Assembly: GCA_001298575.1 (NCBI GenBank)
Contig: LJCV01000259.1
Coordinates: forward strand, 1 to 64,000
DNA: 64,000 nt
Direction of reading: 5' to 3'
Origin: Actinobacteria bacterium OK074
GTDB lineage: Bacteria; Actinomycetota; Actinomycetes; Streptomycetales; Streptomycetaceae
The notes under the pieces were generated by a model. That model was not told where the DNA came from and ran no database searches. It saw nothing but the letters and a program-made list of their open reading frames with translations. Of this stretch, positions 16,065 to 24,279 are shown in pieces. Positions within the stretch are counted from its first letter, which is position 1. Each line of letters begins with the position of its first letter. Made by a program: the position numbers and the translations under genes.

Positions 16065-17216
16065 ATGGCTGAGGACCGACGGCTACAGGCCGTAGTCGCG
16101 CTGGCGCAAGGGATGGCCGGGGCACATACGTCGCGTGAGTCCTGGCGGGGCGCCGCCCTGGGGGCGTGTCGGGCGTTGGCCGGGAGTTTCGCGGCGTTGT
16201 CCGTGTGGGAGCGGGAGTTGGGGCGGCTGCGGGTGCTGGTGAATGTGGGGGAGCTGGCCCCGGGCGAGGCCGAGTTCCCGGAGGAGGAGACGTACCCCGT
16301 GCACGAGTTTCCGGAGATCGCCGAGTTCCTCCATGAGCGCTGGGCCGGCGGGCGCGGGCCGAGCGCGTGGGTCGAGACCGCCGAGGGGCCCGCCACCGGG
16401 CGACCGGGGTACTGCCATCAGCGCGTCGCCGCCCTGCGTCGGCGTCGCCGCGGCTGCTGCGTCGTCGCGCCCATCGTGCTCAACGGGCGGGCGTGGGGCG
16501 AGCTGTACGTCGCCCGCCGGGCCGGTGACCCCGTCTTCGGGCGGGCCGACGCCGACTTCGCCACCGTGCTGGCCTCCGTCGTCGCCGCGGGGCTCGCGCA
16601 GACCGAGCGGCTGGAGGAGGCGAGGCGGCTCGCCTACACCGACGCGCTCACCGGCCTCGCCAACCGCCGCGCCGTCGACGTACGCCTCGACGCGGCCATC
16701 GAACGGCACCGCCGCGACGGCACCGTCGTCAGCCTCGTCGTCTGTGACCTGAATGGGCTCAAGCGGGTCAACGACACCCGTGGGCACGCCGTCGGCGACC
16801 GGCTGCTGGAGCGGTTCGGGTCGGTGCTGTCGCTGTGCGGGGCGATGCTGCCGGGGGCGCTCGCCGCGCGCCTGGGCGGGGACGAGTTCTGTCTGCTGGC
16901 GGTCGGGCCGCCCGCCGACGAAGTGGTCCGGGCCGCGGACGAACTGTGCCGCCGGGCAGGCGAGTTGGAGCTGGGGGAGGGGGTCGCGTGCGGGGTGGCG
17001 TCCACCGCGGATCCGATCGGCCCGGTGCGTTCCGGGCGGCGGCTGTTCCGGCTGGCGGACGCGGCCCAGTACCGGGCGAAGGCCGTGCGCGCCGAGAAAC
17101 CCGTCGTCGCGGGGCGCGAGGGGCGGGAGGGGCCCGGGGACCCGGTCGTCCACCTGGCCGACACGTCACCGCCCGTGGCCGCGGAGCGGCGGACCTTCCG
17201 GGGGCGCCCGGCATAG
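16065..17216 (+). CDS. GAF-GGDEF diguanylate cyclase (CdgE-like)
   Basis: 383 aa. An N-terminal GAF-like sensor covers about residues 1-180 (SWRGAALGACRALAGSFAALSVW; a CCVVAPIVLNGRAWGELYVAR strand pair). After a helical linker (QTERLEEARRLAYTDALTGLANRRAVD) comes the catalytic domain with an intact GGDEF in ARLGGDEFCLL. It should condense two GTP to c-di-GMP, which controls Streptomyces development through BldD. The usual inhibitory I-site RxxD upstream of GGDEF is absent, so product inhibition may be lost. No EAL domain is present. S. coelicolor has a GGDEF protein next to hutH that I recall as CdgE; I infer orthology. Confidence 0.87.
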   Translation: MAEDRRLQAVVALAQGMAGAHTSRESWRGAALGACRALAGSFAALSVWERELGRLRVLVNVGELAPGEAEFPEEETYPVHEFPEIAEFLHERWAGGRGPSAWVETAEGPATGRPGYCHQRVAALRRRRRGCCVVAPIVLNGRAWGELYVARRAGDPVFGRADADFATVLASVVAAGLAQTERLEEARRLAYTDALTGLANRRAVDVRLDAAIERHRRDGTVVSLVVCDLNGLKRVNDTRGHAVGDRLLERFGSVLSLCGAMLPGALAARLGGDEFCLLAVGPPADEVVRAADELCRRAGELELGEGVACGVASTADPIGPVRSGRRLFRLADAAQYRAKAVRAEKPVVAGREGREGPGDPVVHLADTSPPVAAERRTFRGRPA

Positions 17217-17293
17217 CCGCCCCGGCGTGGTGGTACCCGGCGGTGTAAGGGTCGCTTCGGGCACCCGGTCGTGACATTCGGCGATTCAGTCCC

Positions 17294-17299
17294 TACGAT
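17294..17299 (+). promoter_or_regulatory. -10 hexamer of leaderless hutH
   Basis: TACGAT, then 7 nt, then the ATG at 17307. It identifies MDMH as the N terminus, which agrees with other Streptomyces HutH proteins as I recall them. Confidence 0.55.
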
Positions 17300-17306
17300 T
17301 CTGAAT

Positions 17307-18923
17307 ATGGATATGCACTCTGTGGACGCGGGGGAGACGGTGGGTTCTGTGGAAACAGTGAAGTCTGTATCGGCTTCGGACGCGGCGGGCACCGTGGCGC
17401 TCGGGACGAGCGGTACGACCTTCGCCGACGTCCTCGCCGTCGCCCGCGGCGGCGCCCGGGTCGAACTGGCACCCGTGGCCGTCACCGCCCTCGCCGCCGC
17501 CCGGGCCGTCGTGGAGGCGCTGGCCGCCAAGCCCGAACCCGTCTACGGCGTCAGCACCGGCTTCGGCGCCCTGGCCACCCGGCACATCAGCCAGGAACTG
17601 CGCACCCAGTTGCAGCGCAACATCGTCCGCTCGCACGCCGCCGGCATGGGACCGCGGGTCGAGCGCGAGGTCGTGCGCGCGCTGATGTTCCTGCGGCTGA
17701 AGACCGTCTGCTCCGGCCACACCGGCGTCCGCCCCGAGGTCGCGCAGACCATGGCCGACATCCTCAACGCGGGCATCACCCCCGTCGTCCACGAGTACGG
17801 TTCCCTCGGCTGCTCCGGCGACCTCGCGCCGCTCTCCCACTGCGCCCTCACGCTCATGGGCGAGGGCGACGCGGAGGGCCCCGACGGCGTCGTACGCCCC
17901 GCCGCCGAGCTGCTGGCCGCGCACGGCATCGAGCCCGTCGAACTCCGCGAGAAGGAGGGGCTGGCCCTCCTCAACGGCACCGACGGCATGCTCGGCATGC
18001 TGATCATGGCCCTCGCCGACCTCGACCTGCTCTACACGTCCGCCGACATCACCGCCGCGCTCTCCCTCGAAGCGCTGCTCGGCACCGCCCGCGTCCTCGC
18101 CCCCGAGCTGCACGCCGTCCGGCCCCACCCCGGCCAGGCCGCCTCCGCCGCCAACATGCTTGCCGTGCTGGAGGGTTCGGAACTCACCGGGCACCACCAG
18201 GACGACGCCCCCCGCGTCCAGGACGCCTACTCCGTGCGCTGCGCCCCGCAGGTCGCCGGGGCCGGGCGGGACACGCTCGCGCACGCCCGGCTGGTCGCCG
18301 AACGGGAGCTGGCCGCCGCCGTCGACAACCCCATCGTGCTGGCCGACGGCCGCGTCGAGTCCAACGGCAACTTCCACGGCGCCCCGGTCGCGTACGTCCT
18401 CGACTTCCTCGCCATCGCCGTCGCCGACCTCGCGTCCATCGCCGAGCGGCGCACCGACCGCCTCCTCGACAAGAACCGCTCGCACGGGCTGCCGCCGTTC
18501 CTCGCCGACGACGCCGGGGTCGACTCCGGGCTGATGATCGCCCAGTACACGCAGGCCGCCCTGGTCAGCGAGTTGAAGCGGCTCGCCGTGCCCGCCTCCG
18601 CCGACTCCATCCCGTCCTCCGCGATGCAGGAGGACCACGTCTCCATGGGCTGGTCGGCGGCGCGCAAGCTGCGTACGGCGGTGGAGAACCTCACCCGCGT
18701 CCTCGCGGTCGAGCTGTACGCGGCCACCCGGGCGATCGAACTCCGCGAGGGCCTCACCCCCGCCGTGGCCTCCCGCGCGGTGCTCGACGCGATCCGCAAG
18801 GCCGACGTCCAGGGCCCGGGCCCGGACCGCTTCCTCGCCCCGGACCTGGCGGCGGCGGAGGCGTTCGTACGGGACGGGGGGCTGGTGGCGGCGGCGGAGA
18901 CGGTGACGGGGCCGCTGGCCTGA
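17307..18923 (+). CDS. hutH: histidine ammonia-lyase HutH
   Basis: 538 aa. It converts L-histidine to urocanate and ammonia, the first step of the hut pathway. The self-forming MIO cofactor motif is Cys169-Ser170-Gly171 (SLGCSGDLAPL); Streptomyces enzymes use CSG where others have ASG. Other signatures are YGVSTGFGALA, QRNIVRSHAAGMGP, LLNGTDGML, HHQDDAPRVQDAYSVRC and SNGNFHG. The protein is about 25 residues longer than the ~512-aa relatives. Almost all the excess lies between residues 6 and 31, before the first conserved strand. No other hut gene is adjacent. A terminator at 18940-18974 follows. Confidence 0.96.
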   Translation: MDMHSVDAGETVGSVETVKSVSASDAAGTVALGTSGTTFADVLAVARGGARVELAPVAVTALAAARAVVEALAAKPEPVYGVSTGFGALATRHISQELRTQLQRNIVRSHAAGMGPRVEREVVRALMFLRLKTVCSGHTGVRPEVAQTMADILNAGITPVVHEYGSLGCSGDLAPLSHCALTLMGEGDAEGPDGVVRPAAELLAAHGIEPVELREKEGLALLNGTDGMLGMLIMALADLDLLYTSADITAALSLEALLGTARVLAPELHAVRPHPGQAASAANMLAVLEGSELTGHHQDDAPRVQDAYSVRCAPQVAGAGRDTLAHARLVAERELAAAVDNPIVLADGRVESNGNFHGAPVAYVLDFLAIAVADLASIAERRTDRLLDKNRSHGLPPFLADDAGVDSGLMIAQYTQAALVSELKRLAVPASADSIPSSAMQEDHVSMGWSAARKLRTAVENLTRVLAVELYAATRAIELREGLTPAVASRAVLDAIRKADVQGPGPDRFLAPDLAAAEAFVRDGGLVAAAETVTGPLA

Positions 18924-18939
18924 ACGTCCGCACGCACAC

Positions 18940-18974
18940 CTGACCGGCACCTTGTATCGACCGGTGCCGGTCAG
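18940..18974. terminator. bidirectional terminator, hutH / LAxTG gene
   Basis: The 12-bp arms at 18940-18951 and 18963-18974 (CTGACCGGCACC and its complement) enclose an 11-nt loop between convergent genes. The distal arm overlaps the stop of the minus-strand gene. Confidence 0.75.
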
Positions 18975-19396
18975 AACGCCCCCGTGCCCTCCAGCCCGTC
19001 GAGGCCGTCCAGGCTCTCCAGCTCCTCCATGCGCTCCCGGCGCACCGAGAACACCACGAATCCGGCGCCCAGGCCGAGGAAGAGGGTGCCGCCGACGACG
19101 TACGGCGTGGTGTCGATCGAGCCGGTGTCGGCGAGCTGGGCGCCCGTGGCGTCCGTGCCGGAAGCAGTGGCGGTGTCGGCCGAAGTGTCCGCCGTGTCCG
19201 CCGTATCCGTCGTGTTCACGGTGACCGTGGTGTCCGTGCCGGTCGTGGGGGAGGCCGAGGTCTCCTGCCGTACCGGCTCCGGTGGTGTCGCCCGGGCGGT
19301 GGGGACGAACCACAGGGCCGCGAGGACGGTTCCCGCGGCGGTGGCGGTCAGCAGCGATCGGCGCGTGGCGGACGACGATCGGCGAACAGCGGACAC
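18971..19396 (-). CDS. LAxTG-anchored cell-wall protein (class E sortase substrate)
   Basis: 141 aa. A signal peptide is seen at about residues 1-37 (Arg-rich n-region, LLTATAAGTVLAALWFV core, ARA cleavage). A Thr/Asp/Ala-rich low-complexity stalk with TADTADTSADT repeats follows. The sorting signal is LADTG at 88-92, a hydrophobic span at 98-117 and RRER. Streptomyces class E sortases cut LAxTG and use it on long chaplins, so this protein should be linked to peptidoglycan. The tail after RRER is long and acidic, which is odd for a sorting signal. It is convergent with hutH. No sortase gene is in the window. Confidence 0.75.
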   Translation of the reverse strand: MSAVRRSSSATRRSLLTATAAGTVLAALWFVPTARATPPEPVRQETSASPTTGTDTTVTVNTTDTADTADTSADTATASGTDATGAQLADTGSIDTTPYVVGGTLFLGLGAGFVVFSVRRERMEELESLDGLDGLEGTGAF

Positions 19397-19493
19397 TAAA
19401 TATCGATCCCCTTGTGGCGCTGGCGAATTGGCCGTAGGGGCCGATGCTAGTGAAAGGCAAGGGCCGCGGGAAAGTCGTGCAACCTGTGCGTCG

Positions 19494-19499
19494 TACGCT
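19494..19499 (+). promoter_or_regulatory. -10 hexamer of leaderless 121-aa gene
   Basis: TACGCT, 7 nt before the ATG at 19507. Confidence 0.5.
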
Positions 19500-19506
19500 C
19501 CGCATC

Positions 19507-19872
19507 ATGAGTACTTCTGAGACATCACCCTTTGTCCGCCTTCGCGTCGAGTTGGTCCTCGAAGTGGGCGACGCGGACGCCGTGACCAAGGCGGCCCTCG
19601 CGCGCATCGCGGAGGACCAGGACATGCCCGCCGAGGAGCGGGCCCACGCCACCACCGCCGTGACCGAGGACACCGCGGAGGCGCTCGCCTACCTCGTCGA
19701 CCCGTTCGGCCTGGTCGGCGAGGTGCCCGGGGTCGACCTGGCCCAGGCGTCGTGGAGCACCGAGCAGATCGACTACGACCCGGATTCGCCGGACTGGGAC
19801 CTCGCCGACGACGAGGGCGAAGAGGACGACGACGAGGACGAGGAAGACGAGGAGGAGGTCGGCCTCGGCTGA
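19507..19872 (+). CDS. unknown protein with poly-acidic C terminus
   Basis: 121 aa, soluble. Residues 8-95 form a compact domain (VRLRVELVLEVGDADAVTKAAL then ALAYLVDPFGLVGEVPGV) that I cannot place in a family. The C terminus (about 98-118) is nearly all Asp/Glu and then ends GLG. The ATG at 19507 has a leaderless -10 box; an upstream in-frame ATG at 19444 gives an unlikely basic extension. A strong terminator at 19891-19920 follows, so it is a single-gene transcript. Confidence 0.75.
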   Translation: MSTSETSPFVRLRVELVLEVGDADAVTKAALARIAEDQDMPAEERAHATTAVTEDTAEALAYLVDPFGLVGEVPGVDLAQASWSTEQIDYDPDSPDWDLADDEGEEDDDEDEEDEEEVGLG

Positions 19873-19890
19873 CGTGCCCGGGAGACCTGT

Positions 19891-19920
19891 GACCCCGGGC
19901 GGCGGGTGCGGCCCGGGGTC
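19891..19920 (+). terminator. stem-loop terminator
   Basis: Arms GACCCCGGGC (19891-19900) and GCCCGGGGTC (19911-19920) pair perfectly over 10 bp. Next to it, the 19 nt at 19916-19934 are repeated directly at 19952-19970. Confidence 0.7.
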
Positions 19921-20156
19921 CCGTCGTTTCCGCGTTTCCGCGCGCGGCCGAGGGTCCCGTCGTTTCCGCGGCCTCTGTCGCCTCTGATGTCTTTCCGCCG
20001 CCTCTGCCGTCCCTGTACGCGTGGTGTGCCGCACACCTTTCCCGGATGTGGAACGGCAGGAACCCGCCGTAGCGTTAAGAAACAGGTGAGAAGCCTGAAA
20101 AGATGATGAGCACGGGGGATCGCGGTAACCGGTGTTCGGCAACGATGGAGAAGCGA

Positions 20157-21413
20157 GTGAAGACGAACAGTAAGCGGCGCAGGGGCCTGATGGTCGCGTC
20201 CGCACTGCTCGGTGGCGTCCTGGTGCTCTCTGCCTGTAGCGGGAGCGACGACGACAGCTCGGGCGGCAGCGACTCGGGCGCCACCGCCCAGTCCGACTCC
20301 GACCAGGCGGCGGCCAAGAAGACATCTGTGGCGGACATCAAGGTCACGCCGGCGGACGGCACCGACAACGCCTCCATCAACAACTCCGCGAAGGTCGCGG
20401 TCACCAAGGGCACGCTGACCGCCGTCAAGATGACGACCGAGTCCGGTACGGCGGTGGCGGGCGCGATATCCGCGGACAAGACGAGCTGGGCCCCGACCGG
20501 GCAGCTGGAGCGGGCGACGACGTACAAGGTCGCCGCGACCGCGAAGGACGCCGACGGCCGCACGGCGCACGAGAACGCGTCGTTCACGACCGTCTCGCCG
20601 TCCAACTCCTTCATCGGCTACTTCACGCCGGACAGCGGCTCCACGGTCGGCGTCGGCATGCCGGTCTCGATCAACTTCGACAAGGCGATCACCGACAAGG
20701 CCGAGGTCCAGAAGGCGATCACGGTCTCCTCCACCAGCGGCCAGGAGGTCGTCGGGCACTGGTTCAGCGCCAACCGGCTGGACTTCCGCCCGGAGGACTA
20801 CTGGAAGGAGAACACCACCGTCACCGTCAAGCTCGCGCTCGACGGGGTCGAGGGCGCCAGCGGGGTCTACGGCGTCCAGCAGAAGACGGTGACGTTCAAG
20901 ATCGGCCGCAACCAGGTCAGTTACGTCGACGCGCAGACCAAGCAGATGAAGGTCACGCAGGACGGCAAGACCGTCAAGACCATCCCGATCTCCGCCGGTT
21001 CGCCCGAGAACAAGACGTACGAGGGCCAGATGGTGATGTCGGAGAAGTTCAAGGAGACGCGCATGAACGGCGCGACCGTGGGCTTCACCGACGACGACGG
21101 CAAGGGTGAGTACGACATCAAGGACGTGCCGCACGCCATCCGCCTGACCAACTCGGGCACGTTCATCCACGGCAACTACTGGGGCGCGAAGTCCATCTTC
21201 GGCTCGGTCAACACCAGCCACGGCTGCGTGGGCCTGTCCGACACGAAGGGTGCCAACGACGCGAGTACGCCCGGCTCCTGGTTCTACAACAGCTCGATCA
21301 TCGGCGACGTCGTCGTCATCCAGAACACCGGTGACAAGACGGTCTCCCCGGACAACGGCCTCAACGGCTGGAACATGAGCTGGGCGGAGTGGAAGGCGGG
21401 TTCGGCGGTCTGA
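20157..21413 (+). CDS. L,D-transpeptidase lipoprotein (Ig-like domains + YkuD)
   Basis: 418 aa, exported lipoprotein. A basic n-region and hydrophobic core lead to the lipobox LSAC and a Ser/Asp/Gly-rich linker. Two immunoglobulin-like domains follow (about residues 55-270, including SFIGYFTPDSGSTVGVGMPVSINFD). The YkuD catalytic domain comes next, with HGNYWG and the catalytic Cys357 in SHGCVGLS, then a C-terminal Trp-rich tail. The domain order matches mycobacterial LdtMt2-type enzymes that form 3-3 peptidoglycan crosslinks. The GTG at 20157 follows GGAG at good spacing; upstream ATGs at 20145 or 20103 are possible. Confidence 0.92.
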   Translation: MKTNSKRRRGLMVASALLGGVLVLSACSGSDDDSSGGSDSGATAQSDSDQAAAKKTSVADIKVTPADGTDNASINNSAKVAVTKGTLTAVKMTTESGTAVAGAISADKTSWAPTGQLERATTYKVAATAKDADGRTAHENASFTTVSPSNSFIGYFTPDSGSTVGVGMPVSINFDKAITDKAEVQKAITVSSTSGQEVVGHWFSANRLDFRPEDYWKENTTVTVKLALDGVEGASGVYGVQQKTVTFKIGRNQVSYVDAQTKQMKVTQDGKTVKTIPISAGSPENKTYEGQMVMSEKFKETRMNGATVGFTDDDGKGEYDIKDVPHAIRLTNSGTFIHGNYWGAKSIFGSVNTSHGCVGLSDTKGANDASTPGSWFYNSSIIGDVVVIQNTGDKTVSPDNGLNGWNMSWAEWKAGSAV

Positions 21414-21647
21414 CTGTCTGAGAGCGGTCCGACCGCCTGAGTGCCCCGAGGGGTTCGCCAACTGCCCGCCGTTCCGCACTTGGACGGCGGGCGGTTCGCG
21501 TGTCCGGGGGTGTCGCGGGCGCATCCCGAGGTCTCAGGGCCACCCCCGTCTACGCATTCAGGCGTATTTCAAAGGGAAACTGGGTTTGGCCACAGCCTTC
21601 TCATCGTTCTCTTATGTCGGGCTTATGGGTTCATCACGCGCCCTCCC

Positions 21648-21653
21648 TACCTT
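21648..21653 (+). promoter_or_regulatory. -10 hexamer of leaderless ABC permease gene
   Basis: TACCTT, 6 nt before the ATG at 21660. The stretch 21585-21640 upstream is comparatively AT-rich (TCTTATGTCGG, CTTATGGGTTCATC). Confidence 0.45.
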
Positions 21654-21659
21654 GCGGCC

Positions 21660-23147
21660 ATGTTCTTCACCTACCTGAGGCGCGAACTGCGCCGCCGCAG
21701 AAAAGCGGCCCTCGTCGTCGCCTCCGGACTCGCGCTGGGCATCGCACTGGTCATCGTGGTCAACTCCGTGTCCTCCGGCATGGGGAAGGCGCAGGACAAG
21801 GTCCTCCAGTCGCTGTATGGCCTCGGCACGGACATGACCGTGACCAAGGCGGCCTCCGCGACCACGGCCGCGGGCCAGCGGCCGAACTTCAACTTCGACG
21901 CCAACGCCAACGGCGACAGCACCACGCAGAGCAGTGACAACGTCCGCGTGCAGGGCTTCCAGACGCTGGCCACCTCCACCGTCACCAAGGTCGGCGCGCA
22001 GAGCGGCGTCTCGCAGGCCGTCGGCGGCCTCAGCCTCCAAGTGATCAAGGTGAGCGGCCAGTTCACCCGCGGCCAGTTCCAGCAGAACCAGGGCAGCGGC
22101 AGCAACCAGCAGGGCGGCGGCGCCCCCGGCGCAGGTGGCACCGAGGGCGGCACCGGGGGCCGGGTCACCGGCGGCGGCGCCAACTTCGGCGTCAACAACT
22201 ACTCGGTGTACGGCACCGACGTCACCAAGCCGGCGCTGGGCCCGCTGACTTCGTCGAAGATAACCAAGGGCCGCACCTTCAAGACCAGCGAGACGGACGC
22301 CAAGGTCGTCGTGGCCGACTCGGCGTACGCCAAGGAGAAGAAGTACGCGGTCGGGGACACCGTCACCATCAAGAGCGTCAAGTTCAAGGTGATCGGCATC
22401 GCCACCGCCGACAGCGGTGACGCGGCGGCCAACCTGTACATCCCGCTCAAGCAGGCGCAGACGCTCGGCGACGCGAAGAACAAGGTCACGACGATCTACG
22501 TCAAGGCCAGCGACTCCAAGCAGATCAGCGCGGTCAAGAGCACCATCCAGAAGAACATCTCGGGTACGACGGTGACGACCTCCGCCGACCTCGCCGACAC
22601 GGTCTCGGGCTCCCTCTCCACGGCGTCGTCGCTCGCGACCAGCGTCGGCAAGTGGCTGTCCATCGCGGTGCTGATCGCCGCGTTCCTGGTCGCGGGCCTG
22701 CTGACCTCCTCGGCGGTCTCCCGGCGCGTGCGCGAGTTCGGCACCCTCAAGGCGCTGGGCTGGAAGTCGGGCCGGGTGACCCGCCAGGTCGTCGGCGAGG
22801 CCATGGTCAACGGCCTCCTCGGCGGCGTCCTCGGCATCGCGGTCGGCCTGCTCGGCGCGTACGTCGTCACGGAGATCAGCCCCACGCTCCAGGCGCAGCT
22901 GGGCGGTGGCACGGGCGGTGGCGGCGCTGCGGGCGCGGGTGCTCCCGGTGGCGGTGGTGGCGGCTTCGGCGGCGGCCGTCAGGCCGCGTCCCGCACCCTC
23001 GACGTGGCGCTCACGGCCCCGGTCAGCGTCACCACGATCGTGATCGCGGTGGCCCTCGCGGTGGCGGGCGGCCTGATCGCGGGCGGCTTCGGCGGCTGGC
23101 GCGCGTCGCGACTGCGCCCGGCGGATGCGCTGAGGCGCGTGGAGTAG
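21660..23147 (+). CDS. MacB/FtsX-type ABC transporter permease
   Basis: 495 aa. One N-terminal transmembrane helix (about 16-36, RRRRKAALVVASGLALGIALVIVVNSV, here bounded by its charges) is followed by a large extracytoplasmic domain with a Gly/Gln-rich insertion (about 145-175). Three helices near the C terminus follow, with the FtsX signature SSAVSRRVREFGTLKALGWKSGRV between them. A second Gly-rich run (GGGTGGGGAAGAG) precedes the last helix. The DALRRVE end is typical. With the ATPase at 23348 it forms a MacB-type system that moves substrates at or across the cytoplasmic membrane. The neighbouring L,D-transpeptidase suggests an envelope role. Confidence 0.9.
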   Translation: MFFTYLRRELRRRRKAALVVASGLALGIALVIVVNSVSSGMGKAQDKVLQSLYGLGTDMTVTKAASATTAAGQRPNFNFDANANGDSTTQSSDNVRVQGFQTLATSTVTKVGAQSGVSQAVGGLSLQVIKVSGQFTRGQFQQNQGSGSNQQGGGAPGAGGTEGGTGGRVTGGGANFGVNNYSVYGTDVTKPALGPLTSSKITKGRTFKTSETDAKVVVADSAYAKEKKYAVGDTVTIKSVKFKVIGIATADSGDAAANLYIPLKQAQTLGDAKNKVTTIYVKASDSKQISAVKSTIQKNISGTTVTTSADLADTVSGSLSTASSLATSVGKWLSIAVLIAAFLVAGLLTSSAVSRRVREFGTLKALGWKSGRVTRQVVGEAMVNGLLGGVLGIAVGLLGAYVVTEISPTLQAQLGGGTGGGGAAGAGAPGGGGGGFGGGRQAASRTLDVALTAPVSVTTIVIAVALAVAGGLIAGGFGGWRASRLRPADALRRVE

Positions 23148-23184
23148 CGCCGCCGGCCGACTGTGGCTGAGGCGCGTGGAGCAG

Positions 23185-23300
23185 TAGGCGGGTTCCGCTA
23201 TGTGCCCCGCGCCCCGGGATCGCCGCAGGCGATGAGGGGCGCGGGGCTGCGACACCATGCGGCTCCGCCGCGTGGGCGCGAGCAACCTCCACCCACCCGC
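23185..23300. repeat. Streptomyces intergenic repeat, copy C
   Basis: Nucleotides 23258-23280 are the exact reverse complement of 4341-4363. The adjoining GCCCCGCGCCCC...GGGGCGCGGGGC palindrome spans about 23201-23248. It sits inside the permease-ATPase gene pair. Confidence 0.75.
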
Positions 23301-23347
23301 ACCCGAACAACCGCCCAAAAACCGTACCCACCCCAGGAGTTGCCCAC

Positions 23348-24031
23348 ATGTACGAACTTCGCGGAGTCACCAAGCGCTACACGCGCGGCAAGGACACCGT
23401 CAACGCCCTGGACGGCGTAGACCTCACCATCGGCGACGGCGACCGCCTCGTCATCCAGGGCCCCACCGGCGGCGGCAAGTCCACCCTCCTCCAGATGCTC
23501 GGCGCCCTCGACAAGCCCACCGAGGGCTCCATCGAACTCGACGGCACCGACCTGGCCAAGCTCTCCGAGGCCAAGCTCACCACCGTCCGCAGCCAGAACA
23601 TCGGCTTCGTCTTCCAGAGCTTCAACCTCATCCCCACGCTCACCGCGCAGGAGAACGTGGAGACCGCCCTCGTACCGCTGGGCGTGAAGGTGAAGGAGCG
23701 CCGGGACCGGGCCGCGGAGGCGCTCGCGTCGGTCGGGCTCGGGGAGCGGCGCGGGCACCTGCCGGGCGAGATGTCCGGCGGGCAGCAGCAGCGCGTGGCG
23801 ATAGCCCGCGCGCTGGTGAAGCAGCCGAAGGTGCTGCTCGCCGACGAACCCACCGGCAACCTCGACGAGTCGATGCGCGACGAGATCATGGACGTGCTGG
23901 AGAAGATGTGGAAGGAGCTGGGCCTGACCTTCGTGATGGTCACCCACGACTCCGCGATTGCGAAGAAGGCCCCGCGGCTCGCGACCATCCGCAAGGGCAA
24001 GATCACGGTGAAGGAGAACGCGGGCGCGTAG
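23348..24031 (+). CDS. MacB-type ABC transporter ATP-binding protein
   Basis: 227 aa cytoplasmic ATPase. Motifs in order: Walker A GPTGGGKST (about 38-46), Q-loop VFQSFNLIPTLT, signature MSGGQQQRVAIARAL, Walker B VLLADEPTGNLDE, H-loop VTHD. The LolD/MacB subfamily pattern (NLD, and DRxxHLPGEMSGGQQQR spacing) pairs it with the permease upstream. Separate translation after a 200-bp gap containing a repeat is unusual for such a pair. Confidence 0.93.
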   Translation: MYELRGVTKRYTRGKDTVNALDGVDLTIGDGDRLVIQGPTGGGKSTLLQMLGALDKPTEGSIELDGTDLAKLSEAKLTTVRSQNIGFVFQSFNLIPTLTAQENVETALVPLGVKVKERRDRAAEALASVGLGERRGHLPGEMSGGQQQRVAIARALVKQPKVLLADEPTGNLDESMRDEIMDVLEKMWKELGLTFVMVTHDSAIAKKAPRLATIRKGKITVKENAGA

Positions 24032-24279
24032 CCGCCGACCCCGGCCGCCGTCGTCATCGTCCGTCGTAGCTTCCGGACGGATCACCTTCAGGCCGCCACA
24101 GATTCAGGCCGCCACAGAAAAGATTCAGCCAAGTCTTACCGTCTTCTCATCTTGACGCAACGGATCACCCCCAGGGACCCCTCAGTCAGGGCAGGGGGCG
24201 GGCGCGCAGGCGTACGGACGTACCCCCTTCCGGGTGAACAGGCAACGCACCCGGAACTCCAGCAACAGGGGGATCGACC

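Noticed and set aside
17286..19673. 795-aa open frame antisense to hutH
   Set aside because: HutH is certain on the plus strand, and the antisense product has no conserved motif.
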